A stretch of DNA of 45,085 nt, from the NCBI GenBank assembly GCA_045127535.1, contig JBGVQN010000054.1, positions 1 through 45,085 on the forward strand. The letters are read 5' to 3'. The stretch comes from UBA2942 sp045127535. GTDB taxonomy: Bacteria; Bacillota; Clostridia; Lachnospirales; Lachnospiraceae. This document shows, piece after piece, positions 22,566 to 31,960 of this stretch (the stretch's first letter is position 1; every line of letters begins with the position of its first letter). The position numbers and the translations under genes were made by a program. The notes beneath the pieces were generated by a model, which was not told where the DNA came from, made no database searches, and saw nothing but the letters and a program-made list of their open reading frames with translations.

Positions 22566-23957
22566 TTAAAATTTTATTTTCTTTCCATATTTTACTTTTT
22601 TTGCTGCACGATTTCTGGGAATATTTTTTGTCTTTTTCTTCTTCCAGCCTGCACTGGCTACAATCAGCCGAAAGAGAATCACACACACCAGTCCTCCCAG
22701 TCCAATGGCGATTATATATACTGTCTGCATGCTGCCATCAATTTCCGTGAGAACAGAATGATAGCTTTCTGTTTTCTGAAAAATGCCAGAAGTATCGGTA
22801 TCATTTTCCTCCGCCATCTGTACCTGGCCAATGAGATATCCGTTTAACCGGTATTCCAGATAATTTTTTCCGTCAATGCTGATAAAAGATCTGTCCAAAT
22901 CATCAATTGCAGCATCCTTAGGCAGAATACTCATGGAACTTGCCTGGAATTTTACCAGCTGATAAGCATCTCTGGGCACTTCCAGAGGTGTCTGGTACAG
23001 CAGACTGTCCTGACTGAATTCCTGATCGCTTTCACTGATCTGGATCTTTTTAAAATTCTGGTAGGCATAGTTTAACAGCATATTGGTATCGGTAAAGTGA
23101 TCCTGATTGGCACCTCCCATTACCACACAGATAAAATCCATATCATCTTTTGAAGCATAGGTCACCAGAACCCTTCCTGCTTCATCTGTATACCCTGTTT
23201 TGCCGCAGACTACTGCATCATTGTAATACTCTGAACTGCTGCGAATCAGCATATTGGTGGTTCCCATGGGAATGTCTTTCCCCAAAAGCGCATCTGCCTG
23301 CCTGTAATAAGCAGGGGTAGAATCGATTTCTATAAAATCCTCTTTTTCAATACAAGCCTGCATAATCAGGTATAAATCGTAGGCACAGGTATAATGATTC
23401 TCATCATGGAGTCCATTGGCATTGGTAAAATGGGTATTTACGGTGCCTAGCTCCTGAGCCTTTTCATTCATCATATCAGCAAAATTTTCTACAGATCCGG
23501 CAATATGCTCTGCAAGGGCGTTAGCTACCTCATTGGCAGATGGCAGCAGCAGCCCATACAGACTGTCCCTTACAGTAAGCTGTTCATTGGTACGCATGCC
23601 AATGTGGCTGGCATTGGTGCCAATGGTATTTACTGCATTCCAGGAGTACGTAACCACCTCATCCATCTGCGCATTTTCCAAAGTCAACAGCGCAGTCATC
23701 AGCTTGGTGGTACTGGCAGGATACATTTGTTTGGTTGCATCTTTGGCATAAATCAATGTCCCTGTACTTACTTCCACCAAAATTGCAGTCTGGCTGTTAA
23801 TATCCGGTGCCTCCGGCCAGCCTTCCTCCGGCAAAGAGTTGGTCCACTGGGTTGCCTCAGAGTAATCCATGGCCCACGCAGCCTCACTGGATCCCCACCA
23901 GCTTCCAGTGGTTACCATACATATGATTAACAAAATTCCTATGATTGTCTTTTTCAT
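22566..23957 (-). CDS. dacA: D-alanyl-D-alanine carboxypeptidase (S11, DacA/DacF type)
   Basis: The 463-aa penicillin-binding protein trims the terminal D-Ala from peptidoglycan stem peptides. The signal peptide is about 1-29. The active-site motifs are S82-T-T-K85, S140-A-N142 and K253-T-G255 (GKTGYTDEAG). A C-terminal membrane helix (about 425-445, TVYIIAIGLGGLVCVILF) and a lysine-rich tail anchor it. Length and motif spacing are normal. The start ATG follows the DUF4446 stop by one base (TAAGATG), so the two genes are likely co-translated. It could be the housekeeping or a sporulation-type paralogue; sequence alone does not decide. Confidence 0.93.
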   Translation of the reverse strand: MKKTIIGILLIICMVTTGSWWGSSEAAWAMDYSEATQWTNSLPEEGWPEAPDINSQTAILVEVSTGTLIYAKDATKQMYPASTTKLMTALLTLENAQMDEVVTYSWNAVNTIGTNASHIGMRTNEQLTVRDSLYGLLLPSANEVANALAEHIAGSVENFADMMNEKAQELGTVNTHFTNANGLHDENHYTCAYDLYLIMQACIEKEDFIEIDSTPAYYRQADALLGKDIPMGTTNMLIRSSSEYYNDAVVCGKTGYTDEAGRVLVTYASKDDMDFICVVMGGANQDHFTDTNMLLNYAYQNFKKIQISESDQEFSQDSLLYQTPLEVPRDAYQLVKFQASSMSILPKDAAIDDLDRSFISIDGKNYLEYRLNGYLIGQVQMAEENDTDTSGIFQKTESYHSVLTEIDGSMQTVYIIAIGLGGLVCVILFRLIVASAGWKKKKTKNIPRNRAAKKVKYGKKIKF

Positions 23958-23958
23958 C

Positions 23959-24462
23959 TTACCCTCTGGACTGTACGGCTTCTACCAGGGCCTTCCTTTC
24001 TTCTTCACTCAGAGCAACTTCCACGCTTCCGTCTTTTACGCTCTTCATGTAAGTATAGCATCCGTCCTGTGTATGCATACAGTTCATCAAATATCCATTG
24101 TTGTGATTATCTAACTGACACATTACGAAGCTTAGATTTCCTGCTTTATTAGAAAATGCATTATATCTTACAACTGCCTGCTTCTGGCTGCAGTTGTCTA
24201 ACCGGCCCCTGATCTCCCCGATGGCAGTGGTATTGTCCGTTTCATGGGATTTGATTTTCTCATTGTCTTCCACGATTGATTTTAAAATTTCTTCCAAAGA
24301 CATGGCCTCTCTGCCCTGCATAAATACCATATACCTTTTCTTCAAATTTGAAAACATAACTGATAAGATGATATTGTATACCAGCAGACCTATACAGGCA
24401 ACCCCGATTACAATGATAATGATTCCAGGGTCAAAACCCAGATGATTTAAAAAACTGTCCAT
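23959..24462 (-). CDS. DUF4446 membrane protein
   Basis: The 167-aa protein has one N-terminal membrane helix (about 13-36, IIIIVIGVACIGLLVYNIIL) and a coiled-coil-like stretch (about 60-95). A C-terminal domain carries VVRYNAFSNKAGNLSFVMCQ and CYTYMKSVKDGSVEVALSEEE. The pattern V-R-Y-N-A-F...G-x-L-S-F is the DUF4446 signature. These genes are commonly next to parB near the origin in Firmicutes, as here, but the function is not known. One base separates its stop from dacA. Confidence 0.88.
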   Translation of the reverse strand: MDSFLNHLGFDPGIIIIVIGVACIGLLVYNIILSVMFSNLKKRYMVFMQGREAMSLEEILKSIVEDNEKIKSHETDNTTAIGEIRGRLDNCSQKQAVVRYNAFSNKAGNLSFVMCQLDNHNNGYLMNCMHTQDGCYTYMKSVKDGSVEVALSEEERKALVEAVQSRG

Positions 24463-24563
24463 TTTCTCTCCATTCTAAGTAATATTATTATAAATTATTT
24501 TAAGAATAAGTGTATAATTTTTATTTTATAACTGCTTATTGCTTTTCTATACGATATTCTTAA

Positions 24564-25454
24564 TTACGTAAATAATTCAATAATACGTTCTAGATCAGCG
24601 TTTGAGTAATACTCTATTTCCACTTTTCCTTTTTCTTCATCCTTCTGTACAATTCGCACTTTAGTACCTGTTCTTTCCTGTAAGCGTTCTGTGAGCAGGC
24701 GGTATACATCTTCATTGCCAAAGGTCTTTTTCGTCTTCTTTTGTGCTGGATTGAGAAGCTGTTTCACATAACTTTCTGTTTCACGCACACTCAGGTCATG
24801 TCCCACCACATATGCACTGGCTTCTGCCTGTAATGCAGCATCATCAATCCCCAGCAATACTTTGGCATGTCCCATTGACAGTTCTCCGGATTCCACCAGC
24901 TGCTGTACGGATTCCTCCAGCTTCAGCAGACGAAGGGAATTGGCAATGACAGAACGGCTTTTTGACACTTTTCCTGCAATTTCCTCTTGTGTCATATGAA
25001 ACTCTTTTAAAAGACGCTGATATGCTCTGGCTTCTTCCATAGGATTTAAATCTTCTCTCTGCAGATTCTCTACAAGGGAAATTTCCGCTATTTCTTCCGG
25101 AGTAAATTCTTTTACGATTGCAGGTACTTCTTTTAATCCTGCCATCTTAGCAGCTCTCCAACGTCTCTCACCTGCTACAATACTGTAATAACTGCCCTTC
25201 TGTACCAAAAGCAGGGGCTGGATCACACCATACTGCCGTATCGATTCTGCCAGCTCCTCTAAGCTCTCCTGGTCGAACTGTTTTCTTGGTTGTTCCTTAT
25301 TGGGTTCGATCAATCGTAGTTTAATTTGTACAGCCCCATTCTGGGCAGATTCTTCCTGCTGCTTTGTTTCTGCTTTTCCCTTGGGCTCTACTGTCCCTGC
25401 TTCACTGGAAATCAGAGAATCCAGGCCTTTTCCCAATCCGCTTCTTCTGGCCAT
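24564..25454 (-). CDS. parB: Chromosome-partitioning protein ParB (Spo0J)
   Basis: The 296-aa CTP-dependent DNA clamp binds parS and recruits SMC. The N-terminal domain has EPNKEQPRKQFD, GVIQPLLL and the CTP-binding VAGERRWRAAKMAGL, then EIAEISLVENLQREDLNPME. A helix-turn-helix domain (TQEEIAGKVSKSRSVIANSLRLL) recognises parS, and a C-terminal dimer domain ends ADLERIIELF. Normal length. Its ATG shares one base with the parA stop (TGATG), so translation is coupled. Two parS sites lie within 1.5 kb. Confidence 0.96.
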   Translation of the reverse strand: MARRSGLGKGLDSLISSEAGTVEPKGKAETKQQEESAQNGAVQIKLRLIEPNKEQPRKQFDQESLEELAESIRQYGVIQPLLLVQKGSYYSIVAGERRWRAAKMAGLKEVPAIVKEFTPEEIAEISLVENLQREDLNPMEEARAYQRLLKEFHMTQEEIAGKVSKSRSVIANSLRLLKLEESVQQLVESGELSMGHAKVLLGIDDAALQAEASAYVVGHDLSVRETESYVKQLLNPAQKKTKKTFGNEDVYRLLTERLQERTGTKVRIVQKDEEKGKVEIEYYSNADLERIIELFT

Positions 25455-26227
25455 CAGTCTTCCTCCTCATTTCTATGTATTACCTCATCTGCCAGCAGCC
25501 GATATGCTTCTGCACCAGTAGACTTAGGCTCATACAGATTGATGGGGATGCCATGGCTTGGAGCTTCTGCCAGTCTTACGTTTCTCGGGATAATCGTTTT
25601 GTACACATTCTGCTTTAAATTTGCCTTTACATTCTCTACCACTTCCAAAGACAAATTGGTTCTTGCATCATACATGGTAAATACCACACCTTCGATCTCC
25701 AGATAAGGATTCAAACGATTTTGAATCAGCTGAATGGTGTGAATCAGCTGGCTCAATCCCTCTAAGGCATAGTATTCACACTGAATGGGTACTAATACGG
25801 AATCTGCTGTAGTCATGGCATTGATCGTAAGCATGCTTAAGGAAGGAGGACAGTCAATGATCACAAAATCATACTCCTCCCGGATTTTTTCTACAGCATT
25901 TCTTAAAATAAATTCTTTTTTTTCAATACCAATGAGTTCAATTTCCGCTCCTGACAAGTTTACATTGGCAGGAATCAGATCCAATCCTTCTAATACATTT
26001 TGGATTCGGCATTCCTCAATGGTACATTCTCCTAAAATCAGTTCATAAACAGTCTTTTCCAGACTGTTTTTTTCTACGCCAAAACCACTGGTGGTATTTC
26101 CCTGTGGATCCATATCAATGGTCAATACATGCTTTCCCTGCTCTACCAGACAGGCAGACAAATTAATTGACGTTGTAGTTTTACCCACACCGCCCTTCTG
26201 ATTTGCAATGGCGATCACTCTGCTCAT
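25454..26227 (-). CDS. parA: Chromosome-partitioning ATPase ParA (Soj)
   Basis: The 257-aa deviant-Walker ATPase is the partner of ParB and in B. subtilis also regulates DnaA. The P-loop is KGGVGKTTT (about 10-18), with DMDPQGN, the Walker B-like DFVIIDCPPSL, and the C-terminal nucleotide-binding RLAEAPSHGIPI. The ATG at 26227 (MSRVIAIANQ) has GGAGG 5 bases upstream and matches family length; the frame extends to 26329 but that would cross a parS site. Gene order rsmG-parA-parB is conserved. Confidence 0.96.
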   Translation of the reverse strand: MSRVIAIANQKGGVGKTTTSINLSACLVEQGKHVLTIDMDPQGNTTSGFGVEKNSLEKTVYELILGECTIEECRIQNVLEGLDLIPANVNLSGAEIELIGIEKKEFILRNAVEKIREEYDFVIIDCPPSLSMLTINAMTTADSVLVPIQCEYYALEGLSQLIHTIQLIQNRLNPYLEIEGVVFTMYDARTNLSLEVVENVKANLKQNVYKTIIPRNVRLAEAPSHGIPINLYEPKSTGAEAYRLLADEVIHRNEEED

Positions 26228-26307
26228 ACTAATCCTCCAATCCAAAGGGTTGTATCCCTTGTATAGTATCAGTATAGCACCCTTCCACCAGGATTTCCAT
26301 AGTAAAA

Positions 26308-26323
26308 TGTTCCACGTGGAACA
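26308..26323. promoter_or_regulatory. parS site 1
   Basis: TGTTCCACGTGGAACA, a perfect 16-bp palindrome, differs from the B. subtilis parS consensus only at the symmetric third pair (TTC to TCC). It lies between rsmG and parA. Confidence 0.92.
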
Positions 26324-26368
26324 TTTCATAATTCATGATGCTCTCCCGTTGATATGCTTTCTACTGTG

Positions 26369-27094
26369 TTACAATGGTTCTTTGGCAGGTACACCTGCTT
26401 TTCGGGGATATTTTGCAGGGGTAGACTTCTCCTTACGTATCCAGATCATGCTTCGGCTGTCATCACTGCCTGGAAGCTTAAATTCAGCTGTCTTTTCTAC
26501 AGTTCCCCCAAGAATCCGAATGCTCTTTTCTGCCTGGCTCAGCTCCTCCTGATACATACCAGACTTATATGCTACAAAAAGCCCTCCCTTTTGAATAAAA
26601 GGCAGACAGTACTCGGAAAGAGTAGACAAATTCGCTACTGCTCTGGATACACATATCCCATACTGCTCTCTATAGGCCTTATTTCTTGCAACATCCTCAG
26701 CTCTGCCATGAATTAAAGTAACACCATTTAAATCAAGTTTTTCAACTACCTGTTCCAAAAAACGGATTCTTTTATTGAGAGAATCCAGTAATGTAACCTG
26801 GATCTGTGGGTATACAATTTTCAAAGGTATTCCCGGAAATCCTGCTCCTGTACCCACATCAATCAGCCGCAATTGTTCCACGTGGAACAATTCTGCAGGA
26901 GCAATTACAGAATCCACAAAATGCTTTTTCACTACATCTGTAAATTCCGTAATAGCAGTCAGATTCATCACCTTATTGGTCTCCACAAGCATTACATAAT
27001 AATCATGAAACTGCTGCATCTGTTCAGGAGACAAATAGATCCCAATCTCCTGCATTTTCTCCGCAATATATGCCTTCTGCTCTATATCAGTCAT
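26369..27094 (-). CDS. rsmG: 16S rRNA (guanine-527-N7)-methyltransferase
   Basis: The 241-aa protein methylates G527 of 16S rRNA with SAM. Motifs are MNLTAITEFTDVVKKHFVDS, the SAM-binding LIDVGTGAGFPGIPLKI, VTLLDSLNKRIRFLEQV, HGRAEDVA and SRAVANLSTLSEYCLPF. The ATG at 27094 (MTDIEQKAY) follows GAGG at a good distance and gives normal length. A parS site lies inside the gene and is translated as FHVEQ. The C-terminus (TPAKYPRKAGVPAKEPL) is basic and typical. Confidence 0.95.
   Translation of the reverse strand: MTDIEQKAYIAEKMQEIGIYLSPEQMQQFHDYYVMLVETNKVMNLTAITEFTDVVKKHFVDSVIAPAELFHVEQLRLIDVGTGAGFPGIPLKIVYPQIQVTLLDSLNKRIRFLEQVVEKLDLNGVTLIHGRAEDVARNKAYREQYGICVSRAVANLSTLSEYCLPFIQKGGLFVAYKSGMYQEELSQAEKSIRILGGTVEKTAEFKLPGSDDSRSMIWIRKEKSTPAKYPRKAGVPAKEPL
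26874..26889. promoter_or_regulatory. parS site 2, inside rsmG
   Basis: A second exact copy of TGTTCCACGTGGAACA, within the rsmG coding sequence (FHVEQ codons). The two sites are 566 bp apart. Confidence 0.92.
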
Positions 27095-27234
27095 AAATTT
27101 CCTCATTTCTGCACTATTTTCGTGCATATCAAGTTTGAGACGGCAATGCAGACGCAAACTTGCTCAGTGAAACCTCATGTTCACTTTCATTTTCACTCTC
27201 ATTTTTCAATATATATAGGAGTATACCAGTCTGA

Positions 27235-29178
27235 TTATGATTCGGTACCAGCAGATGCCTGTACCCGCTGATGCTCTCCACGTTTCTGCTCCAGATAAAT
27301 CAATAATACAGATATGTCAGCTGGTGAAACGCCGGAAATTCTGGAAGCTTGCCCAATGGAAGCAGGACGATAGAGATTCAGCTTCTGCACTGCCTCCCTG
27401 CGCAGGTTGTGTACCTGGCTGTAATCAAAATCCAGAGAAAGCTTTTTATTTTCCAGCTTTTTAAACTGTTCAATCTGAATCAACTGCCGCTTAATGTATC
27501 CCTCGTACTTCATATTGATATTAATCTGCTCAGTGACGCCCGCCGGCAGTTTAGGGCGATTTCCATCAATGGGTGCCAGACACTCATAGCTTAACTCCGG
27601 ACGACGGACCAGCTCTGCCATAGTGGTACCGGAACGCAAAGGTGTACTCTCAAACGATACAAGCAGATGCTGCACTTCATCGGTAGTCCCAACAAAAGTA
27701 TGCTCCAGACGTTCTATTTCATCTGCGATCTGCTTTTTCTTTAAAAGAAGTCCCTGATAACGTTCTTCATCAATGAGCCCTACCTGATAACCAATCTCTG
27801 TCAATCGCAGATCAGCATTGTCCTGACGCAAAAGGAGACGATATTCGGAACGGGAAGTCATCATACGATATGGTTCGTGATTTTCCTTGGTCACCAAATC
27901 GTCGATGAGTACTCCAATATAAGCCTGAGAGCGATCCAAAAGCAGCTCCTCCCTGCCAAGAGCGGACAAAGCCGCATTGATGCCTGCTATCAGTCCCTGA
28001 GCTGCTGCCTCTTCATAACCCGAACTGCCGTTAAACTGGCCGCCGCTGTACAATCCTTTTATATTTTTAAATTCAAGTGTGGATTTTAATTGTCTTGGAT
28101 TAATACAGTCATACTCAATGGCATAGGCATTTCTTACAATCTTTACATTTTCCAACCCCGGTACAGTCCGATACATGGCATACTGCACATCCTCCGGCAG
28201 GGAGCTGGACATACCGCCCATGTACATTTCATTGGTATACAATCCTTCCGGCTCCACAAATACCTGGTGTCTGTCTCTGTCAGGGAATTTTACCACTTTA
28301 TCTTCTATGGATGGACAATAACGTGGTCCAGTGCCCTCTATAATACCAGAATAAAGAGGGCTTCTTTCCAGATTATCCCGGATAATTTGGTGTGTTTCTT
28401 CATTTGTATAAGTCAGCCAGCAGGGCACCTGTTCTTTCTGGACCGCTGCCGGGTCTGTGGTAAAGGAAAATGGAACAACCTCCTCATCTCCCTTCTGCTC
28501 AGACATTTTTGAAAAGTCCAGACTTCTCTTGTCCACTCTGGCAGGAGTACCTGTTTTAAATCGCACCAGTTCTATGCCATTTTCCTTTAGGGAATCTGTC
28601 AGATGGTTGGCCGGCTGTAATCCGTTAGGCCCTGTATACTGTATTACATCCCCATACAGACATCTGGCTCTTAAATAAGTACCAGTAGCAAGCACCACTT
28701 TTTTACAATAATAGGTTGCACCAGAAACTGTCTTTACACCTGTGATTTTCCGGTATGAAGCCTCCCCTTCTTTTTCTATCTGTTCTGTCATCAATTCTGA
28801 TACTTCTGCCTGGCGGATGGTGAGATGATCCGTATGTTCCAGTGTCCGGCGCATCATTCTGGAATAATCCTGCTTGTCAGCCTGGGCACGGAGAGAATGA
28901 ACCGCAGGTCCCTTGGAACGATTTAACATTTTGGACTGTATAAAGGTTTTATCAATATTTTTTCCCATTTCTCCGCCCAAAGCATCGATTTCCCTTACCA
29001 GATGTCCCTTTGAGCTGCCTCCAATATTGGGGTTACAGGGCATCAGCGCAATGCTGTCTACACTGACAGTAAACATAATGGTTTCCAGTCCCAGTCTGGC
29101 ACAGGCAAGAGCAGCCTCACATCCTGCATGTCCTGCACCTACTACTGCCACATCATAATGTTCTGTTAAAATTGGCAT
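27235..29178 (-). CDS. mnmG: tRNA uridine-5-carboxymethylaminomethyl modification enzyme MnmG (GidA)
   Basis: The 647-aa FAD protein forms a complex with MnmE to modify the wobble uridine (cmnm5U34). It has the FAD-binding VVGAGHAGCEAALACARLG, CNPNIGGSSKGHLVREIDALGG, KVVLATGTYLRARCLYGD, GPRYCPSIEDK (with the conserved Cys) and GLYSGGQFNGSSGYEEAAAQ; the C-terminal helical domain ends IYLEQKRGE. The ATG at 29178 (MPILTEHYDVAV) follows GAGGAAA. Normal length. It lies between mnmE and rsmG, the usual order. Confidence 0.96.
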   Translation of the reverse strand: MPILTEHYDVAVVGAGHAGCEAALACARLGLETIMFTVSVDSIALMPCNPNIGGSSKGHLVREIDALGGEMGKNIDKTFIQSKMLNRSKGPAVHSLRAQADKQDYSRMMRRTLEHTDHLTIRQAEVSELMTEQIEKEGEASYRKITGVKTVSGATYYCKKVVLATGTYLRARCLYGDVIQYTGPNGLQPANHLTDSLKENGIELVRFKTGTPARVDKRSLDFSKMSEQKGDEEVVPFSFTTDPAAVQKEQVPCWLTYTNEETHQIIRDNLERSPLYSGIIEGTGPRYCPSIEDKVVKFPDRDRHQVFVEPEGLYTNEMYMGGMSSSLPEDVQYAMYRTVPGLENVKIVRNAYAIEYDCINPRQLKSTLEFKNIKGLYSGGQFNGSSGYEEAAAQGLIAGINAALSALGREELLLDRSQAYIGVLIDDLVTKENHEPYRMMTSRSEYRLLLRQDNADLRLTEIGYQVGLIDEERYQGLLLKKKQIADEIERLEHTFVGTTDEVQHLLVSFESTPLRSGTTMAELVRRPELSYECLAPIDGNRPKLPAGVTEQININMKYEGYIKRQLIQIEQFKKLENKKLSLDFDYSQVHNLRREAVQKLNLYRPASIGQASRISGVSPADISVLLIYLEQKRGEHQRVQASAGTES

Positions 29179-29300
29179 AATTTCCTCGATTCTATCAATT
29201 GCCTTCGCAAATATCAAATATTTTTCAAAAATATGGATTTCAATAAGGATGTATTCTGTCTGTGCTGTTTTACGAATGGCATAGCAAATGCAGCACTGTT

Positions 29301-29327
29301 TTGATCAAGCCGTTACGGTTTGATCAA
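29301..29327. repeat. 27-bp inverted repeat between mnmE and mnmG
   Basis: TTGATCAAGCCGT and ACGGTTTGATCAA form a near-perfect palindrome around one base (29314). GCAGC and GCTGC outside it could extend the stem. There is no clear T-tract on the minus strand, so it may be a processing or stability element rather than a terminator. Confidence 0.65.
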
Positions 29328-29339
29328 GCTGCACAAACC

Positions 29340-30719
29340 CTACTTACCCATACAAAACTTTGCAAAAATACGGTCAACCAAATCATCTTCCACTGCTGCA
29401 CCTACAATTTTCCCAAGGCTTGTATAAGCATCCATCAAATCTATGGCATACAGATCCTCTGTCATGCCATCCTCAATACTTCTAATCACCAGCTTCAGGC
29501 TGGACATTGCCTGGCTCAGCGCTTCCTGCTGCCTGATATTAGACAAGATCACCTGATTATTAAAATCAATATCCTCCTGAAAAAACATCTTCTTTAACTG
29601 CTGCTCCAAATCATCCAGTCCTGTGCCATGAAGTGCTGAAAGGCGGCACACCGGCACTCCCGGATAGCGGCTCCTTAACATTTCTTCTGTTACATGTTCT
29701 GTCAGATCTGTTTTATTTAAAATCATAACTGTCTTCTTGGCTGCAATCAGAGGTTCTACAGCTGGATCAATTTCCAGTGCCACATCTGATGCATCCACCA
29801 CATACAAGATCAAATCTGCATCCCTGGATGCCTCTACTGCTCTGGTTACACCAATCTGCTCTACCACATTATCACTTTCCCTGATGCCGGCAGTATCTGT
29901 AAGCACAAAGCTGATATCCCCAAAGCGCACCGTTTCATGAAGCAGATCTCTGGTGGTGCCGGCAATATCTGTAACAATGGCACGCTCCTCTCCTGCCAGA
30001 AGATTCAAAAGAGAGGATTTTCCAGCATTTGGTTTCCCAAGGATTACCGTATGGATGCCTTCTGTAATGATCCTGCCATTTTGGGACTGATGCATCAGCT
30101 TTTCCATATCTGCCAGCAGCACCTGTATCTTTTGCAGCAGGGCATCTCCAAATCCATCCAGTTCAAAATGCTCCGGGTCATCCAATGCACTTTCCAAAAA
30201 AGCCAGCTGATCCAATATCTCATCCCGGTAGCCTGTGACCTTTTCTGCTACAGATCCACGGAGCTGATGGATGGCGCTGTCTGCTGCAAACCGGTTCTGG
30301 GCATCGATCAGATCCATCACTGCTTCTGCTCTGGACAGATCAATCCTTCCATTTAAAAAGGCTCTCCTGGTAAACTCTCCAGGCGCTGCAGTCACTGCCC
30401 CATGCTTCAGCACCGTCTCCAAGATCCTTCTTGTCACAAGGATGCCTCCATGGCAGTCGATCTCTACGGTATCTTCTGCGGTGTAGCTGTTTGGTCCCTT
30501 CATCAGCAGCACCATAACTTCATCTATTAATTCTTCCCCATCATAAATAAAACCGTAATGGATGGTATGGGTATTCTGTTCGGATATTTTTTTGGTTCCC
30601 TTTGGGCTTTTATACACTGCATCAATTACCTGCAAAGCCTGTGGCCCGCTGATCCGAATAATACTGATCCCCGACGGACTCATGGCAGTAGCAATGGCAG
30701 CAATGGTTGTAGACTCCAT
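29340..30719 (-). CDS. mnmE: tRNA modification GTPase MnmE (TrmE)
   Basis: The 459-aa protein is the GTPase partner of MnmG. The N-terminal folate-binding domain (TTIAAIATAMSPSGISIIRI, HYGFIYDG, EIDCHGG, PGEFTRRAFLNGRIDLSRAE) precedes helices. The inserted G domain has G1 GKPNAGKSS (228-236), GTTRDLLHE, G3 DTAGIRES and G4 NKTDLT. The C-terminus is FCMGK, with the conserved Cys. All motifs are present. GGAGG precedes the ATG. Its upstream region holds hairpin element C and the jag terminator. Confidence 0.97.
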   Translation of the reverse strand: MESTTIAAIATAMSPSGISIIRISGPQALQVIDAVYKSPKGTKKISEQNTHTIHYGFIYDGEELIDEVMVLLMKGPNSYTAEDTVEIDCHGGILVTRRILETVLKHGAVTAAPGEFTRRAFLNGRIDLSRAEAVMDLIDAQNRFAADSAIHQLRGSVAEKVTGYRDEILDQLAFLESALDDPEHFELDGFGDALLQKIQVLLADMEKLMHQSQNGRIITEGIHTVILGKPNAGKSSLLNLLAGEERAIVTDIAGTTRDLLHETVRFGDISFVLTDTAGIRESDNVVEQIGVTRAVEASRDADLILYVVDASDVALEIDPAVEPLIAAKKTVMILNKTDLTEHVTEEMLRSRYPGVPVCRLSALHGTGLDDLEQQLKKMFFQEDIDFNNQVILSNIRQQEALSQAMSSLKLVIRSIEDGMTEDLYAIDLMDAYTSLGKIVGAAVEDDLVDRIFAKFCMGK

Positions 30720-30865
30720 ACTTCATCCTCCATCTGTTTTCCAATTCATATTCTGCAGTCCCACTTTATCCAAAAAGCGCCTTCACATCTGCAGACATAA
30801 CAATCCATTTAACACTTTATCATACTTTAGCACAAAAAACTATCCCCAACTTTTGCAAGTGCATT

Positions 30866-31051
30866 GGCAGCTGATTTTGCTGAGGGCAGCAGATATTTAT
30901 GTGTCATGGACAGCACGCTTGCGCTCTGAGTCAAACGCAGCGGATACTAAGGCGCCAGATGACTGACGTCACCTGCCACCTAAGTACCGGCGTTTTCCTA
31001 CGGCTGTCCACAACACATAAATATCTGCTGTCCTCAGCAAAATCAGCTGCC
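30866..31051 (-). repeat. Long hairpin element, copy C (candidate structured RNA)
   Basis: A 186-bp imperfect palindrome between the jag terminator and mnmE. Read on the minus strand (the direction of both genes), it shares the conserved core with copies A and B: GAAAACGCCGG (30997-30987), then a block from 30943 to 30914 starting CCGCTGCGTTTG and containing GC-GCAA-GC. Outer arms pair (GGCAGCTGATTTTGCTGAGG, then CAGCAGATATTTATGTGT, and TGGACAGC with GCTGTCCA). An inner stem (GGTGACGTCA-type) closes the top. A T-T mismatch next to CTTAG is also kept. The helices share no sequence with copies A or B, yet still pair. Confidence 0.8.
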
Positions 31052-31068
31052 ATCACGACCCTCAACTT

Positions 31069-31095
31069 AAAAAGGCCGGTGCGAAAGCACCGGCC
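31069..31095 (-). terminator. Terminator of the rpmH-rnpA-yidD-yidC-jag operon
   Basis: On the minus strand GGCCGGTGC, a TTTC loop, GCACCGGCC, then TTTTT. It lies 43 bp past the jag stop. Confidence 0.95.
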
Positions 31096-31137
31096 CACAG
31101 GTCATATGAATATGTGAATTGGAAACACAATGGTCCA

Positions 31138-31896
31138 TTATTCAGCACTGCTGTTTCTGTCTCCATTATTTCTGTTATAATAGGAAGACTGACTGCTGCT
31201 GTTGTATCTGGTGTAGCTTCTGTTATAGCTTCTTCTGTTGCTGTTATCGGTCTTTGGATAACTTTCACGCTTTAACATAACGACTACATGGCGATAAGGC
31301 TCCTCACCCTCACTCTTGGTATACACATATTTGTCATTCTGCAGTGTAGAATGAATGATGCGTCTTTCGTAAGGATTCATAGGCTCTAAGGATACGGAAC
31401 GCTTGGTTCTCTTTACCTTGTAAGCAATGTTCTTTGCAAGACCTTCCAAGGTCTCTTTTCTGCGCTCTCTGTAGTTCTCCGTATCTAACTTCACACGGAT
31501 GTAATCCTCACTGTGCTTGTTGACTACCAAACCTACCAGGTGCTGCAGGGAATCCAGGGTCTGTCCTCTCTTGCCGATCAACACACCCATTTCAGAACCG
31601 GTTAAATCATAAGAAACAACCTTTTCTTCTTCATCATACTTTACATCGATGGTAACAGACATTCCCATGGTAGCAAATACTTTTTCCAAAAACTCTGTAC
31701 CCTCTTCAATGACAGTCTTTTTCTTCCATGCACTGATAACCACAGGCTTACTTCCGATCAAACCACCCAGAATACCGTTGCTGCCTTTGTCAACGATCTC
31801 ATACTCCATCTTATCTGCTGTGGTTTCTAATTCCAACATAGCCTTTGTAACAGCTTCATCTATTGTTTTCGCTGAAACACTAATACGATCAGACAT
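31138..31896 (-). CDS. jag: Jag/KhpB family RNA-binding protein
   Basis: The 252-aa protein has the Jag-N domain (ISVSAKTIDEAVTKAMLEL, then GSNGILGGLIGSKPVVI), a KH domain (about 80-150, with GVLIGKRGQTLDSLQHL) and an R3H domain (about 160-215, RRIIHSTLQNDKYVYTKSEG). Its last 35 residues are rich in Ser, Asn, Tyr and Arg (low complexity). KhpB binds many RNAs and influences cell division and elongation. The ATG at 31896 (MSDRISV) follows GGAGG closely. It follows yidC in the operon, the normal arrangement. Confidence 0.93.
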   Translation of the reverse strand: MSDRISVSAKTIDEAVTKAMLELETTADKMEYEIVDKGSNGILGGLIGSKPVVISAWKKKTVIEEGTEFLEKVFATMGMSVTIDVKYDEEEKVVSYDLTGSEMGVLIGKRGQTLDSLQHLVGLVVNKHSEDYIRVKLDTENYRERRKETLEGLAKNIAYKVKRTKRSVSLEPMNPYERRIIHSTLQNDKYVYTKSEGEEPYRHVVVMLKRESYPKTDNSNRRSYNRSYTRYNSSSQSSYYNRNNGDRNSSAE

Positions 31897-31960
31897 TTCT
31901 TCCTCCATACCGCCTGATGCGGTCACTTATCCTAATATATCCACATGTATACAAAATGTA

